NCBI RefSeq assembly: GCF_030540765.1
Contig: NZ_JAUOEL010000001.1
Span: 186,001-250,000 of the forward strand
DNA from: Flavivirga jejuensis
GTDB taxonomy: Bacteria > Bacteroidota > Bacteroidia > Flavobacteriales > Flavobacteriaceae
Direction: 5' to 3'
DNA: 64,000 nucleotides
The notes under the pieces were generated by a model. That model was not told where the DNA came from and ran no database searches. It saw only the letters and a list, made by a program, of their open reading frames with translations. Below, piece by piece: positions 53,101 to 61,747 of this stretch. The position numbers and the translations under genes were made by a program. How positions within the stretch are numbered: position 1 is the stretch's first letter; every line of letters starts with the position of its first letter.

Positions 53101-54007
53101 CACAAAAACACCTTCAAGATACATTCCTGTTGCTCAGGGATTTGTTGCAGAGATTATAGCCGATGGAAGTGTCGAATTTAATAATGGACAGCGTGTATTT
53201 ATTAAAGAGACGGATGCAGATGACACTTATAATAATGGATCCACATTTTTTAAATCAAGTAATGAAAAATCTAAAAATAGTGTCGTAAGTTCAAAAGAAG
53301 ATGACGACAATGGAGCCATGCAAAAAATCCGTTTAGAGTTTAATTCGGTAATAGGGCCAGCAACAAGAAGAGAGTTGCTTTTAGGTTTTAGCGAGACTAC
53401 CACAGATGAATTTGATTATGGATATGATGCAAAAAATGATGGTTCTAACAATAACGATCTTAATTTAAGCCTTGAAGGCGTAAACATGAATATGCAAGCG
53501 TATGCTCCAATTACTACAGATAAAGTAATACCTCTAAACTTTATATCTTCAGGAGATAATTCATTTGAAATTAGAATTACAGAAACAGAAAACCTAGACG
53601 AAGACCAGGAAGTGTATTTAAGAGATCATTTAACGGGAGGCTATTTTGATTTAGCTGGAGGTGAAGCTTATAGTTTTAGCTCGGAAGCAGGAAAGTTTAA
53701 CAACAGATTTGAAATTGTTTTCCAAAATGAATCCCAAACCTTAAGTGCAGAAGAGGCAACATATACTGAGAATTATATTTATTATCAAAATAAAACAAAT
53801 ACACTATTTGCTAAAAAATTAAAAAGTCAAGTTAAAAAACTGGCTTTAATTAACATGAGAGGACAAACAGTTTTAGAATTAGAGAATGTGTCAACAGAAA
53901 GTTTAGAGCATGGTTATAGATTTGATAATTTGTCAACTGGTTCATACGTGGTATGTTTGAGGACAGAAATGAATGAGGTACTTACTAAAAAGATTGTTTT
54001 TAATTGA
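50102..54007 (+). CDS. Large T9SS-secreted protein with calcium-type repeats and LamG domain
   Basis: The 1301-residue protein has a signal peptide (MKAKLLFSLLMALFVFNFSFAQ). It carries several thrombospondin-type-3-like Asp-rich calcium repeats (DSDGDGVPDSVDIDDDNDG at 23-41; DIDSDNDGIPD; DTDGDGLKDYLDSDTDNDG) and a LamG/concanavalin-like domain (about 440-605: SIDFDGINDYL ... VTVMAWVKSD ... EWHHITATYTS ... GDIDEVRVFDVELT). A module with YNYWSSPVG, LLGNPYPSALD and RYIPVAQGFVAEI follows, then a C-terminal sorting domain (LALINMRGQTVLELENV ... GSYVVCLRTEMNEVLTKKIVFN). It is likely a cell-surface adhesin or structural protein. It is monocistronic, closed by a terminator at 54032. Confidence 0.9.
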   Translation: MKAKLLFSLLMALFVFNFSFAQDSDGDGVPDSVDIDDDNDGIIDTYECSAAIQFDNASLLTATDLDDVKAGEKVVYSNAILYQNQYYDIILTIITINGSYTVDCNNELRVSGFDSSNDDYVTYSFDLVEAGSATPATPIGIPATLYDIILESRDIDTRSSRDFTEIAGFNPSTVTSTVTASLSATTKLEQAGFNNGPDPSGYTLYRLDPTLVAPNTDWVNEPDDGGTHGDDPDFYLYMEFDKFSHVDLLYGATGTHTSTGTRLTNFGVSSKCDFDDDLVLDTIDIDSDNDGIPDNVEAQPTIGYIPPSAPGSSITDANNNGLDDVYESAMGGTDLTNIEDTDGDGLKDYLDSDTDNDGTPDIQENGQANTLNNIDIDSDGLDDNLDSVTGSLDVNDEVSVGDIADLTASFGDVDSDATLGGDLDYRDLFDINPPSIASIDFDGINDYLSRASFIDGLNHVTVMAWVKSDSGNSTNMTILGEDIGCKLWLQNGNTPSFTVKTSGNSQETISCSAINFDEWHHITATYTSATGLLQLFVDGSLLSSTNVGSTGASIENTDDSNENFEVGRFSSDVTNKEYFKGDIDEVRVFDVELTAEQIKKMVYQEIENNSGDTIGSIVGKNIEDTATSNTVPWGNLIAYYPMTDIKKGTTTDYSSYDKELYLNYINTIQDQTAPMPYVSSNNGNWTAQSTWQHGDVWDIENTANNKDWCIVKIGSDVSACHSINIAGLIIDAGSTFTVHSENVVENSWYLELNGTLNLEDDCQLIQTVNSDLVTSATGKLLRRQEGTSNAYRYNYWSSPVGTLGATPLTNNNGLTNNTNNTPYNLNMIKDEAGINLSFTSGYDEVGKISTYWMYTFKNGLTYWDWAVLSPSTPLEVGVGYTQKGTGNAGLEQQYIFEGKPNNGTILVNVTDVGGPGSVTSVSKTNYLLGNPYPSALDVHTFIDDNVGVIDGTLHLWQQWSGDTHYLDEYKGGYAQVNKLGSVRAYQFVGLYGDDNGSQDGTKTPSRYIPVAQGFVAEIIADGSVEFNNGQRVFIKETDADDTYNNGSTFFKSSNEKSKNSVVSSKEDDDNGAMQKIRLEFNSVIGPATRRELLLGFSETTTDEFDYGYDAKNDGSNNNDLNLSLEGVNMNMQAYAPITTDKVIPLNFISSGDNSFEIRITETENLDEDQEVYLRDHLTGGYFDLAGGEAYSFSSEAGKFNNRFEIVFQNESQTLSAEEATYTENYIYYQNKTNTLFAKKLKSQVKKLALINMRGQTVLELENVSTESLEHGYRFDNLSTGSYVVCLRTEMNEVLTKKIVFN

Positions 54008-54031
54008 TTTAGGTTTTATAAATTAAAGAGG

Positions 54032-54064
54032 AAAAGAGCCAAAATATCTATTTTGGCTCTTTTT
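54032..54064 (+). terminator. Terminator after the large cargo gene
   Basis: AAAAGAGCCAAAA, a 6-nt loop and TTTTGGCTCTTTT with a T run form a strong 13-bp intrinsic terminator 24 bp after the stop. Confidence 0.92.
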
Positions 54065-54473
54065 ATTCGTTGTCAGTGATTTACAGACAGTTAAAACGTT
54101 AATGACTAGTCAGTAATTCAAGACGTAAATGTTTATAAATTAGTGTTTAATGATTTAATTTTCATTAATAGCGTTTAAATAATGAAAAGGTAATTTTAAT
54201 TCTTTGTGTAACATTCATAATTAGTTCTTTTGATTTATTGGGTAATGCTAATAGAAGAAAATGAAAGCTGTAAATGAAGCGTTAAAAACCTTACTTCAAG
54301 TACTTCCCGTTTCAAAAACAATTGAAATCATTTTAGGTAGAAATAATGTTTCGAAAAAGAAATAATAATATGAGAATATTGAGATAAGATTTTTCGATTA
54401 TCAAAAATCATTTTTAACCTTACTTTTTTGCCAAAATTCCTTAAATTCGCTTCCTTATTAGAATATAGAGTAA
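54065..54473. other. Spacer before ileS
   Basis: The spacer is about 410 bp and AT-rich. It contains one possible short ORF (54261-54365) and no RNA gene that I recognise. A degenerate -7 box (TAAATTCG, 54442-54449) precedes ileS by 24 bp. No T-box-like structure is evident upstream of ileS. Confidence 0.5.
54261..54365 (+). CDS. Possible 34-residue small protein
   Basis: ATG 54261 to TAA 54363-54365 encodes a Lys-rich peptide starting MKAVNEALKTLLQVLPVSKT and ending GRNNVSKKK, preceded by a purine-rich AGAAGAAA. It has an amphipathic first half and a basic tail. It is listed only as a possibility; the codon make-up is unremarkable and there is no family match I recognise. Confidence 0.25.
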   Translation: MKAVNEALKTLLQVLPVSKTIEIILGRNNVSKKK

Positions 54474-57400
54474 ATGAGCACTAAATTTCCTGAATATAAA
54501 GGACTTGACTTACCAAATGTAGCAAATGAGATACTACAATATTGGCAAGAAAATAACATTTTTGAAAAAAGCGTTTCTACCAGAGAAGGTAGTGAACCTT
54601 ATGTGTTTTATGAAGGACCACCATCTGCAAATGGACTTCCTGGAGTGCATCACGTTTTAGCACGTGCTATTAAAGATATTTTCCCGCGTTACAAAACCAT
54701 GAAAGGATACCAAGTAAAGCGTAAAGCTGGTTGGGATACACATGGTTTGCCTATTGAGTTAGGGGTTGAAAAAGAATTAGGAATTACTAAAGAGGCTATT
54801 GGTAAAACTATTTCGGTAGAAGATTATAATGCAGCCTGTCGTAAAGCAGTGATGCGTTATACAGATGTTTGGAATGACCTAACACAAAAAATGGGGTATT
54901 GGGTAGATATGGACGACCCATACATTACCTACGAACCAAAATACATGGAGAGTGTTTGGTGGCTTTTAAAGCAAATATATAATAAGAGTTTATTATATAA
55001 AGGCTATACCATACAACCTTATTCACCAAAAGCAGGAACAGGATTAAGCTCACATGAGTTAAATCAACCTGGAACGTATCAAGATGTAACAGATACAACA
55101 GTTGTTGCTCAGTTTAAAGCGAATCCAGATTCACTACCAGATTTTTTACAAAATGAAGGGGATATTTATTTCTTAGCTTGGACAACCACACCTTGGACAT
55201 TGCCTAGTAATACAGCATTAACCGTTGGACCAAAAATTGATTATGTTTTAGTCAAAACTTATAATCAATATACATTTGAACCTATCAATGTGATTTTAGC
55301 TAAGAAATTGGTTAACTATCAGTTTTCAGGAAAATTCAATCAAGTAGAAGATAAGTCGGAATTATTAAACTATAAATCTGGTGATAACCTACCTGCCGGC
55401 AAGGCAGGAAAAATACCATTTTATGTTGTTAAAGAGTTTGTTGGTAAAGATTTAGTTGGTGTTACTTACGAGCAATTAATGCCTTATACATTACCAAACG
55501 ATAATCCAGAAAATGCCTTTAGAGTCATTTCTGGAGATTTTGTAACGACAGAAGACGGTACAGGGATTGTACATACCGCACCTACTTTTGGAGCAGACGA
55601 TGCCTTGGTTGCAAAACAGGCTAAACCAGAAGTCCCACCTATGCTAGTAAAAGACGAGCAAGATAATTTGGTACCCCTTGTAGATTTGCAAGGACGTTTT
55701 AGACCAGAAATGGGGACGTATGCTGGAAAGTATGTAAAAAACGAATATTACAATGATGGAGAAGCACCAGAACGTTCTGTTGATGTTGAGATTGCTATCA
55801 AATTAAAAGAAGAAAATAGAGCCTTTAAGGTTGAAAAATACAAGCACAGTTATCCAAATTGTTGGAGAACAGATAAGCCAATTCTTTACTATCCGTTAGA
55901 TTCTTGGTTTATTAAAGTGACCGATGTTAAAGGGCGTATGCATGAGCTTAACAACTCGATTAACTGGAAACCAAAAAGTACAGGAGAAGGGCGATTTGGT
56001 AATTGGTTGGCAAATGCAAACGACTGGAACTTATCGCGTTCTCGTTATTGGGGAATTCCGTTACCAATTTGGAGAACCGAAGACGGTAAAGAAGCCATTT
56101 GTATAGGTTCTGTTGAAGAACTAAAATCTGAAATGGGTAAAGCCGTTTCAGCAGGCGTTTTAGCAAAAGACATTTTTGAAGATTTTGAAATAGGAAACAA
56201 TTCGGAAGAAAACTACGCTAAAATAGATTTACATAAAAACATTGTTGATGCTATTGTATTAGTATCGCCATCGGGTCAAAAAATGTTCCGCGAAAGCGAT
56301 TTAATAGACGTGTGGTTCGATTCTGGTTCTATGCCTTATGCGCAGTGGCATTACCCATTTGAAAACGCCGATTTAATTGATAAAGGAACAACTTTTCCAG
56401 CAGATTTTATTGCAGAAGGTGTCGATCAAACAAGAGGGTGGTTCTATACGTTACATGCTATTGGAACCATGGTTTTTGATTCAGTAGCCTATAAAAATGT
56501 AGTATCTAATGGATTGGTATTAGATAAAAACGGACAAAAAATGTCGAAGCGTTTAGGGAATGCTGCCGACCCGTTTGAAACCCTAGGAAAATATGGTGCC
56601 GACGCTACACGCTGGTACATGATTAGTAATGCAAACCCCTGGGATAATTTAAAATTCGATTTAGAAGGTATTGAAGAAATAAAACGCAAGTTCTTTGGAA
56701 CCCTTTATAACACGTATTCTTTCTTTACACTATATACTAATTTAGACAAGTTTAGTTATTCAGAAGCCGATATAGTTTTAGAAGAACGACCAGAAATAGA
56801 TCGTTGGATTTTATCCGAATTGCATACATTAATAAAGAAAGTAGATGCCTTTTATGCCGATTATGAGCCTACAAAAGCAGCGCGCGCTATTTCCGATTTT
56901 ACTCAAGATTATGTAAGTAATTGGTTTGTACGTTTAAGCAGAAGGCGTTTTTGGAAAGGAGATTACGAACAAGATAAAATTTCGGCATACCAAACACTTT
57001 ATACCTGTTTGGTAACCATTGCTAAACTGGGAGCACCAATTGCACCTTTCTTTATGGATAGGTTGTATTTAGATTTAAATTCGGTTACCAAAAAAGAATC
57101 ATTTGAAAGTGTACATTTAGCAAGCTTTCCTGTTTATAATGAGGCTTTTATAGATAAGAGTTTAGAGCGAAAAATGGAAAGTGCTCAAACAATATCATCG
57201 TTAGTTTTGTCGTTAAGAGCTAAGGAAAAGATAAAAGTGCGCCAGCCGCTTCAAAAAATAATGATTCCTGTTGATAATAATCAACAAAAAGAAGAGATAT
57301 TAGCTGTCTCGGAGTTAATAAAACATGAAGTTAATGTTAAAAGCATTGAACTTTTAGATGAAGCTTCAGATATTTTAGTAAAGCAAATAAAACCTAATTT

Positions 57401-57899
57401 TAAAGCACTTGGACCTCGTTTTGGGAAGGAAATGAAACTAATTGCTAACACAATTAAAGCACTTAATTCTGCCGATATAAAAAAAATTGAACAAAATGGT
57501 GTTTTAGATGTTGAAATTAATGGAAAAAATATTACTTTAGAGATTGAAGATGTAGAGATTACATCGCAGGATATTGAAGGTTGGCTGGTTGCTAACGAAG
57601 GATCGTTAACTGTAGCTTTGGATGTTACAATATCTGATGGTTTACGAAGAGAAGGTATTGCGAGAGAACTTATTAATCGTATCCAGAATTTGCGTAAAGA
57701 TTCAGGATTTGAGGTAACAGATAGAATTGATGTGGTGCTTCAAAAAGATGATCATGTTATGAATGCGGTTGAAGCAAACATGACATATATAAAAACAGAA
57801 ACTTTAACTAATGAACTTGAAATTATTGATAAATTAGACAATGGTATTGAGATTGCTTTTGATGATGTAAATACAAAATTGTTTATAAAAAAACATTAA
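54474..57899 (+). CDS. ileS: Isoleucyl-tRNA synthetase, eukaryotic-like type
   Basis: The 1141-residue class I synthetase has the HIGH-equivalent region GPPSANGLPGVHHVLARAIKD (HHVL 59-62), the editing-domain motifs TTPWTLPSNTALTVGP and GTGIVHTAPTFG, WFDSGSMPYAQWHYPF and KMSKR at 689-693. It has no C-terminal zinc finger. The size and GPPxAxGLPxxHH signature match the eukaryote-like IleRS2 group. Residues 306-312 (LPAGKAG) look like an in-frame insertion encoded by the palindrome CCTGCCGGCAAGGCAGG in the variable linker of the editing domain. It is followed by dksA-like and lspA genes. Confidence 0.97.
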   Translation: MSTKFPEYKGLDLPNVANEILQYWQENNIFEKSVSTREGSEPYVFYEGPPSANGLPGVHHVLARAIKDIFPRYKTMKGYQVKRKAGWDTHGLPIELGVEKELGITKEAIGKTISVEDYNAACRKAVMRYTDVWNDLTQKMGYWVDMDDPYITYEPKYMESVWWLLKQIYNKSLLYKGYTIQPYSPKAGTGLSSHELNQPGTYQDVTDTTVVAQFKANPDSLPDFLQNEGDIYFLAWTTTPWTLPSNTALTVGPKIDYVLVKTYNQYTFEPINVILAKKLVNYQFSGKFNQVEDKSELLNYKSGDNLPAGKAGKIPFYVVKEFVGKDLVGVTYEQLMPYTLPNDNPENAFRVISGDFVTTEDGTGIVHTAPTFGADDALVAKQAKPEVPPMLVKDEQDNLVPLVDLQGRFRPEMGTYAGKYVKNEYYNDGEAPERSVDVEIAIKLKEENRAFKVEKYKHSYPNCWRTDKPILYYPLDSWFIKVTDVKGRMHELNNSINWKPKSTGEGRFGNWLANANDWNLSRSRYWGIPLPIWRTEDGKEAICIGSVEELKSEMGKAVSAGVLAKDIFEDFEIGNNSEENYAKIDLHKNIVDAIVLVSPSGQKMFRESDLIDVWFDSGSMPYAQWHYPFENADLIDKGTTFPADFIAEGVDQTRGWFYTLHAIGTMVFDSVAYKNVVSNGLVLDKNGQKMSKRLGNAADPFETLGKYGADATRWYMISNANPWDNLKFDLEGIEEIKRKFFGTLYNTYSFFTLYTNLDKFSYSEADIVLEERPEIDRWILSELHTLIKKVDAFYADYEPTKAARAISDFTQDYVSNWFVRLSRRRFWKGDYEQDKISAYQTLYTCLVTIAKLGAPIAPFFMDRLYLDLNSVTKKESFESVHLASFPVYNEAFIDKSLERKMESAQTISSLVLSLRAKEKIKVRQPLQKIMIPVDNNQQKEEILAVSELIKHEVNVKSIELLDEASDILVKQIKPNFKALGPRFGKEMKLIANTIKALNSADIKKIEQNGVLDVEINGKNITLEIEDVEITSQDIEGWLVANEGSLTVALDVTISDGLRREGIARELINRIQNLRKDSGFEVTDRIDVVLQKDDHVMNAVEANMTYIKTETLTNELEIIDKLDNGIEIAFDDVNTKLFIKKH
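55389..55410. repeat. Short palindromic repeat inside ileS
   Basis: CCTGCC-GGCAA-GGCAGG at 55391-55407 is a GC-rich dyad in an AT-rich gene and encodes LPAGKAG. It closely resembles the dispersed CCTGCCGGCAGGCAGG-type repeats of Bacteroidota and interrupts an otherwise smooth GDN...KIPFYVV stretch. Confidence 0.65.
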
Positions 57900-57905
57900 A
57901 AAATT

Positions 57906-58286
57906 ATGAGTACAGATGCAAACGTAAGATATTCGGATAAAGATTTGGCTGAATTTAAAGAGCTAATATCAGATAAAATAGAGAAAGCACAGCATGATTT
58001 AGAGCTTATAAAAAGTGCGTATATGAACGACCATAATAATGGGACCGAAGATACATCACCTACATTTAAAGCATTTGATGAAGGAAGTGCTGTTATGAGT
58101 AAGGAGTCTAATTCACAATTGGCAATTAGACAGGAAAAATTTATCCGAGATCTTAAAAATGCGTTAATTAGAATTGAAAATAAAACATATGGCATATGCC
58201 GTGTCACAAAAAAACTAATTAATAAAGAACGCTTAAAATTAGTTCCTCATGCAACGTTAAGTATTGAAGCAAAAAATATGCAATAA
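57906..58286 (+). CDS. DksA/TraR-family protein with degenerate zinc finger
   Basis: The 126-residue protein has an N-terminal coiled coil (about 10-90, with KAFDEGSAVMSKESNSQLAIRQEKFIRDL) and the C-terminal TYGICRVTKKLINKERLKLVPHATLSIEAK motif of DksA/TraR. Only Cys98 of the four zinc ligands remains (others are Thr, Ser, Ala), so it cannot form a C4 zinc finger. It probably still binds the RNA polymerase secondary channel with (p)ppGpp-type regulation. It starts 6 bp after ileS and precedes lspA across a terminator. Confidence 0.88.
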   Translation: MSTDANVRYSDKDLAEFKELISDKIEKAQHDLELIKSAYMNDHNNGTEDTSPTFKAFDEGSAVMSKESNSQLAIRQEKFIRDLKNALIRIENKTYGICRVTKKLINKERLKLVPHATLSIEAKNMQ

Positions 58287-58303
58287 TTATAAATTACACC
58301 CCC

Positions 58304-58335
58304 AAGCGTCTCGATTTAAAAAGAGGCGCTTTTTT
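58304..58335 (+). terminator. Terminator between the dksA-like gene and lspA
   Basis: AAGCGTCTC, a 10-nt loop and GAGGCGCTT (one G-U pair) plus TTTTT form an intrinsic terminator 17 bp after the dksA-like stop and 12 bp before lspA. Confidence 0.85.
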
Positions 58336-58347
58336 GTTTAAAAAGTT

Positions 58348-59004
58348 ATGTCCTTAAAAAAATCTACCCTCATTATCGTTCTTATTTTGCTTCTTGACCA
58401 AATAAGTAAAATATATATAAAAACCCATTTTAAACTTCAAGATAATATTGAGGTATTCAGTTGGTTTAAAATATTTTTTATTGAAAATGATGGCATGGCC
58501 TGGGGCACAAAAATTAGTGACTTCACTTCATTTATATCAGATAGAACAGCAAAAGTGATATTAACATTGTTTAGAGTTGTTGCTATTTTTGCGATAGGTT
58601 ATTGGCTGTATAATGAAACAAAAAAACAAAATTCCAAAATATTAATATTGGCCATTGCCTTAATTTTTGCTGGAGCCTTAGGTAATATTCTAGATTCTGT
58701 TTTTTATGGCGTTATGTTTGATCATAGTTATGGTCAGGTAGCGGCGTTTTTACCAGAAGGCGGTGGTTATGATAGTTTACTTCATGGAAAGGTGGTAGAT
58801 ATGCTGCATTTGCCTTTGTATAATGACTATTTACCTGACTGGGTTCCCTTTTATGGTGGTGAATTTTTTACATTTTTTGAACCTGTTTTTAATATTGCCG
58901 ATGTGGCGATAAGTGTAGGTTTCATTATGCTTATAGTTTTTAATAAGAAAGCATTTCCAAAGGTGAAGAATGAAGAAGAGCGTAATGATAATGAGGATTT
59001 ATAA
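58348..59004 (+). CDS. lspA: Signal peptidase II
   Basis: The 218-residue polytopic protein has the LspA motif LLDQISKIYI, ENDGMAWG, the first catalytic Asp116 in GNILDSVFYG and the second Asp185 in FNIADVAIS. A periplasmic loop of about 50 residues (120-175) makes it longer than the roughly 165-residue E. coli enzyme, as is usual in Bacteroidota. It removes signal peptides from diacylated prolipoproteins such as the several lipoproteins in this window. It is placed behind a terminator after the dksA-like gene. Confidence 0.94.
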   Translation: MSLKKSTLIIVLILLLDQISKIYIKTHFKLQDNIEVFSWFKIFFIENDGMAWGTKISDFTSFISDRTAKVILTLFRVVAIFAIGYWLYNETKKQNSKILILAIALIFAGALGNILDSVFYGVMFDHSYGQVAAFLPEGGGYDSLLHGKVVDMLHLPLYNDYLPDWVPFYGGEFFTFFEPVFNIADVAISVGFIMLIVFNKKAFPKVKNEEERNDNEDL

Positions 59005-59027
59005 AAAGTGTAATATAATATAAGTAA

Positions 59028-59591
59028 CTAAAGTGTATAGATTGTTTTAGGCGTCACGCAAAAATCCAATTTTACATCACTTTCAAAAACATCAGTAACG
59101 CTGTCTTCAGCTTCAAAAAAAGACAGACCAATTTTAATAACTTCAGGCTTACAATTAGTTAAAAAACGATCGTAAAACCCTTTGCCATAACCAACTCTGT
59201 TCCCCACTTTATCAAAGGCTAAAAGGGGGATGAAAACAACATCAATTTTATTATTTGAAATGTCAATTCCATCAACAGGTTCGGGAATATTATAGGTGTT
59301 TTTCTTAATTTTTGTATTATCGGCTAAGAGGAAATGGGTCATAAGCCTTGTTTTAAAATCACTTTTCGAAATGACAATATTTTTATCCTTTCCTGATAAA
59401 ATATTGAGAATATAATCTGTATTGACTTCTTTTTGTTCTTCTATAGAAAGAAACGTATGGTAAAAAGTGTGTTCCCAAATAGGTAGTTTTAACACTTGAT
59501 TTGCAATAGAAATACTTAAATCGTCAATTTGAGAAAGCGATAAATCATTTCGAAGTGCTTTGTGCTTTTTTCGCAATTCAGATTTAATCAT
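59028..59591 (-). CDS. 5-formyltetrahydrofolate cyclo-ligase
   Basis: The 187-residue protein starts MIKSELRKKHKALRNDL, has the substrate and nucleotide loop GYGKGFYDRFL (134-144), VVFIPLLAFDKVGNRVG and the C-terminal DVKLDFCVTPKTI. It converts 5-formyl-THF to methenyl-THF using ATP. It is convergent with lspA and 70 bp downstream of a response-regulator gene on the same strand. Confidence 0.93.
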   Translation of the reverse strand: MIKSELRKKHKALRNDLSLSQIDDLSISIANQVLKLPIWEHTFYHTFLSIEEQKEVNTDYILNILSGKDKNIVISKSDFKTRLMTHFLLADNTKIKKNTYNIPEPVDGIDISNNKIDVVFIPLLAFDKVGNRVGYGKGFYDRFLTNCKPEVIKIGLSFFEAEDSVTDVFESDVKLDFCVTPKTIYTL

Positions 59592-59660
59592 AATTGATCT
59601 TTAAGTTTTATGGAATAATTAAAAGGGATAAAAATAAGTAAACCACGTCATAATTAAAAA

Positions 59661-60071
59661 TCAAGCACTTTTAAAAATATTCTCTAATTCATTTATAATG
59701 ATTGGTTTTACTAGATAGCCTTCGATACTGTTTAAAGATTTTGCCCGATCAATATCCACGGGGTTTATAGAGGAACTTACAATATAAAGCGTAATAAGCT
59801 TATTAAACTTGTTTTTTATTTTGGTAAAGTGTTCAATAAATTCCCATCCATCCATAACAGGCATATTCAAATCTATAAAAATAATGTCTGGAATTTTGTC
59901 TTCTTTAAGGTTTAGAAGGAGTTCTTCGAAGTAGTCTATACTTTGCTTGCCATTTTTAAAAATGATAAGGTTTTCACAAAGTTTTTTTGTTTCAATTACA
60001 CGTTTTACTAAATTGATGTATATATCATCATCATCTATAATACAAGCAAGTTCTATTAGTTTCTTATTCAT
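59661..60071 (-). CDS. Single-domain response regulator
   Basis: The protein has 136 residues from ATG 60071 (MNKKLIELACIIDDDDIY); upstream in-frame starts lie inside the kinase gene and are not favoured. It is a CheY-like receiver with the acidic pocket DDDD 13-16, phospho-acceptor Asp67 in FIDLNMPVMDG, Ser100 and Lys122. It has no output domain. Its start is 1 bp from the kinase stop, so the two are coupled and probably form a two-component pair. Confidence 0.9.
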   Translation of the reverse strand: MNKKLIELACIIDDDDIYINLVKRVIETKKLCENLIIFKNGKQSIDYFEELLLNLKEDKIPDIIFIDLNMPVMDGWEFIEHFTKIKNKFNKLITLYIVSSSINPVDIDRAKSLNSIEGYLVKPIIINELENIFKSA

Positions 60072-60072
60072 A

Positions 60073-61521
60073 TTAGAAAGTGATTTTAAAAGTTGTGAAT
60101 TTTTCAACTTCACTAAAAACATTAATTTCTCCGTCCAATGCGTCAATTTGATTTTTTGTTATAAATAAACCAATTCCGATTGCATCTTTATTGTAATGAA
60201 ATGTTTTATACATTCCAAAAAGTTTATCTCCAAATTTTTCTAAATCAATTCCAATTCCATTATCAGTAATTTCTAATATGGTTCTAGAGTTTTCTACATA
60301 AGACTTTATCTCTATAATTGGATCTCGTTCTGGATGCTTGTATTTAATCGAATTTGTTATTAAATTTAATAAAATACTTTCAAGATAAGCAGGGATATAA
60401 TCGATAGTGTCGATTTTTGAAAAATCTGAGTTTATAATGGTTCTGCTTTTTGTGATTATTTGTCCTATGGATATCTTTACACGTTTTAATGATTTGCTAA
60501 ATTTAACTAGAGATTTGCTTTTATTTGTGCTAGTTTGAATTGTAACAACCTCGTTTAAATGTAAAATGGTATCATTTAAACTAGATGCTATATTTTCTAC
60601 ACTATTAATTAATTCTAACTTTTCTTCTTTGGATTCAGTAGAGTTTAATAATTCTACAACGAGTGATAAATTACTAGTGTGAGATCTTAAATTATGTGAT
60701 ACTATATGAGCAAAATTAAAGAGTCTTTTGTTTTGAGCAGCAATAATATTTGAAGTTCTTAGTAAGCTTAATTCTTTGGCTTTTGTTTCATCAATGTCTT
60801 GAAAAATACCACGTACGCCTATAATTTCTTTCTTGTCATTAAATACAGGCTTTCCATTTGCTCTAACCCAAAATTCACGATTGTTTTTGGTTAACATTTT
60901 AGTTTCTGTACTAAATGCTTTACCATCAATAGAACATTTTAAAAAGAGCCTTTTAACTTGTTCGTAAGATTCTTTTGGATAATAAGAAACGGATTTATTT
61001 ATAGAAGGCTTATAATCTTCTGAGTATTCTAAAATTCGTCTTGTTTGTTGGTCCCAGTAACTTTTTCGTTTTATTAAATCCACATACCAACTACCAATCG
61101 ATGTCATTTCAGCAGCTTCTTTATAATAAAACTTATGCTTATTTACTTTTTTATTAGTTTTAAACTTACGTTTATTGAAAAAGAGAAATTTTGACTTTGT
61201 ATTATTGTTACTAAGGTTAGCTTGGGTATGACTTGTTGTGCAAACAAATTCCTTGTATTTTCCTTTTTTAGATTCAATTAGGAGACTTTGTCTAAAGTCT
61301 ATATTGTTTTTAATAAAACTAAAATAATTATTTCTAAACTGACTGCTGTCGTCTTTATGAATAAGTTTGTTTAAAAAGAAATCTAAACTAATTTTTTTGT
61401 TTTTTGCAATGTATCCAATATCAGATAAAAAAACCTTTGAGCAGTAAATGGTGTCGTTTTTTAATTCCAAATACCCAATATTATTTTCAATTGGCTTTGA
61501 TGGCATTTTGATTTGAGTCAT
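60073..61521 (-). CDS. PAS-domain histidine kinase
   Basis: The protein has 482 residues from ATG 61521, with two PAS-like regions. The second, about 138-248, includes GSWYVDLIKRKSYWDQQTRRIL and a PAC motif VRGIFQDIDETKAK. A HisKA-like helix with phospho-acceptor His276 (HIVSHNLRSHTSNL) and an ATPase domain follow (N box LLNLITNSIKYKHPE, G1 ITDNGIGIDLEKFGDKLFGMYKTF, G2 AIGIGLFITKNQI). There is no transmembrane helix, so sensing is cytosolic. Upstream in-frame starts exist but a TATGTTTA promoter-like element lies just ahead of 61521. Confidence 0.9.
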   Translation of the reverse strand: MTQIKMPSKPIENNIGYLELKNDTIYCSKVFLSDIGYIAKNKKISLDFFLNKLIHKDDSSQFRNNYFSFIKNNIDFRQSLLIESKKGKYKEFVCTTSHTQANLSNNNTKSKFLFFNKRKFKTNKKVNKHKFYYKEAAEMTSIGSWYVDLIKRKSYWDQQTRRILEYSEDYKPSINKSVSYYPKESYEQVKRLFLKCSIDGKAFSTETKMLTKNNREFWVRANGKPVFNDKKEIIGVRGIFQDIDETKAKELSLLRTSNIIAAQNKRLFNFAHIVSHNLRSHTSNLSLVVELLNSTESKEEKLELINSVENIASSLNDTILHLNEVVTIQTSTNKSKSLVKFSKSLKRVKISIGQIITKSRTIINSDFSKIDTIDYIPAYLESILLNLITNSIKYKHPERDPIIEIKSYVENSRTILEITDNGIGIDLEKFGDKLFGMYKTFHYNKDAIGIGLFITKNQIDALDGEINVFSEVEKFTTFKITF

Positions 61522-61747
61522 GGCGTTAGAGAGACTGATTTTAATTTTTTGATGACGTAAACATAACATTAATTTGGCAAAAAAACGATAAAAAACGCAT
61601 TTAATCGATAAAATCAATCATTTAAACGATTTTTCGGACAGATTCTAGTTGTTAATTTTGCTTTTCTTAAAAGAAGATTTCTATAATTAAAATTCGAAAA
61701 GGGAAATATGGTTTTTGAGAGTGTAACAAGAGTTAAAGTGTTGATTT

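Noticed and set aside
54261-54473. T-box or riboswitch leader for ileS
   Set aside because: No conserved T-box motif or strong terminator/antiterminator pair was visible directly upstream of the start.
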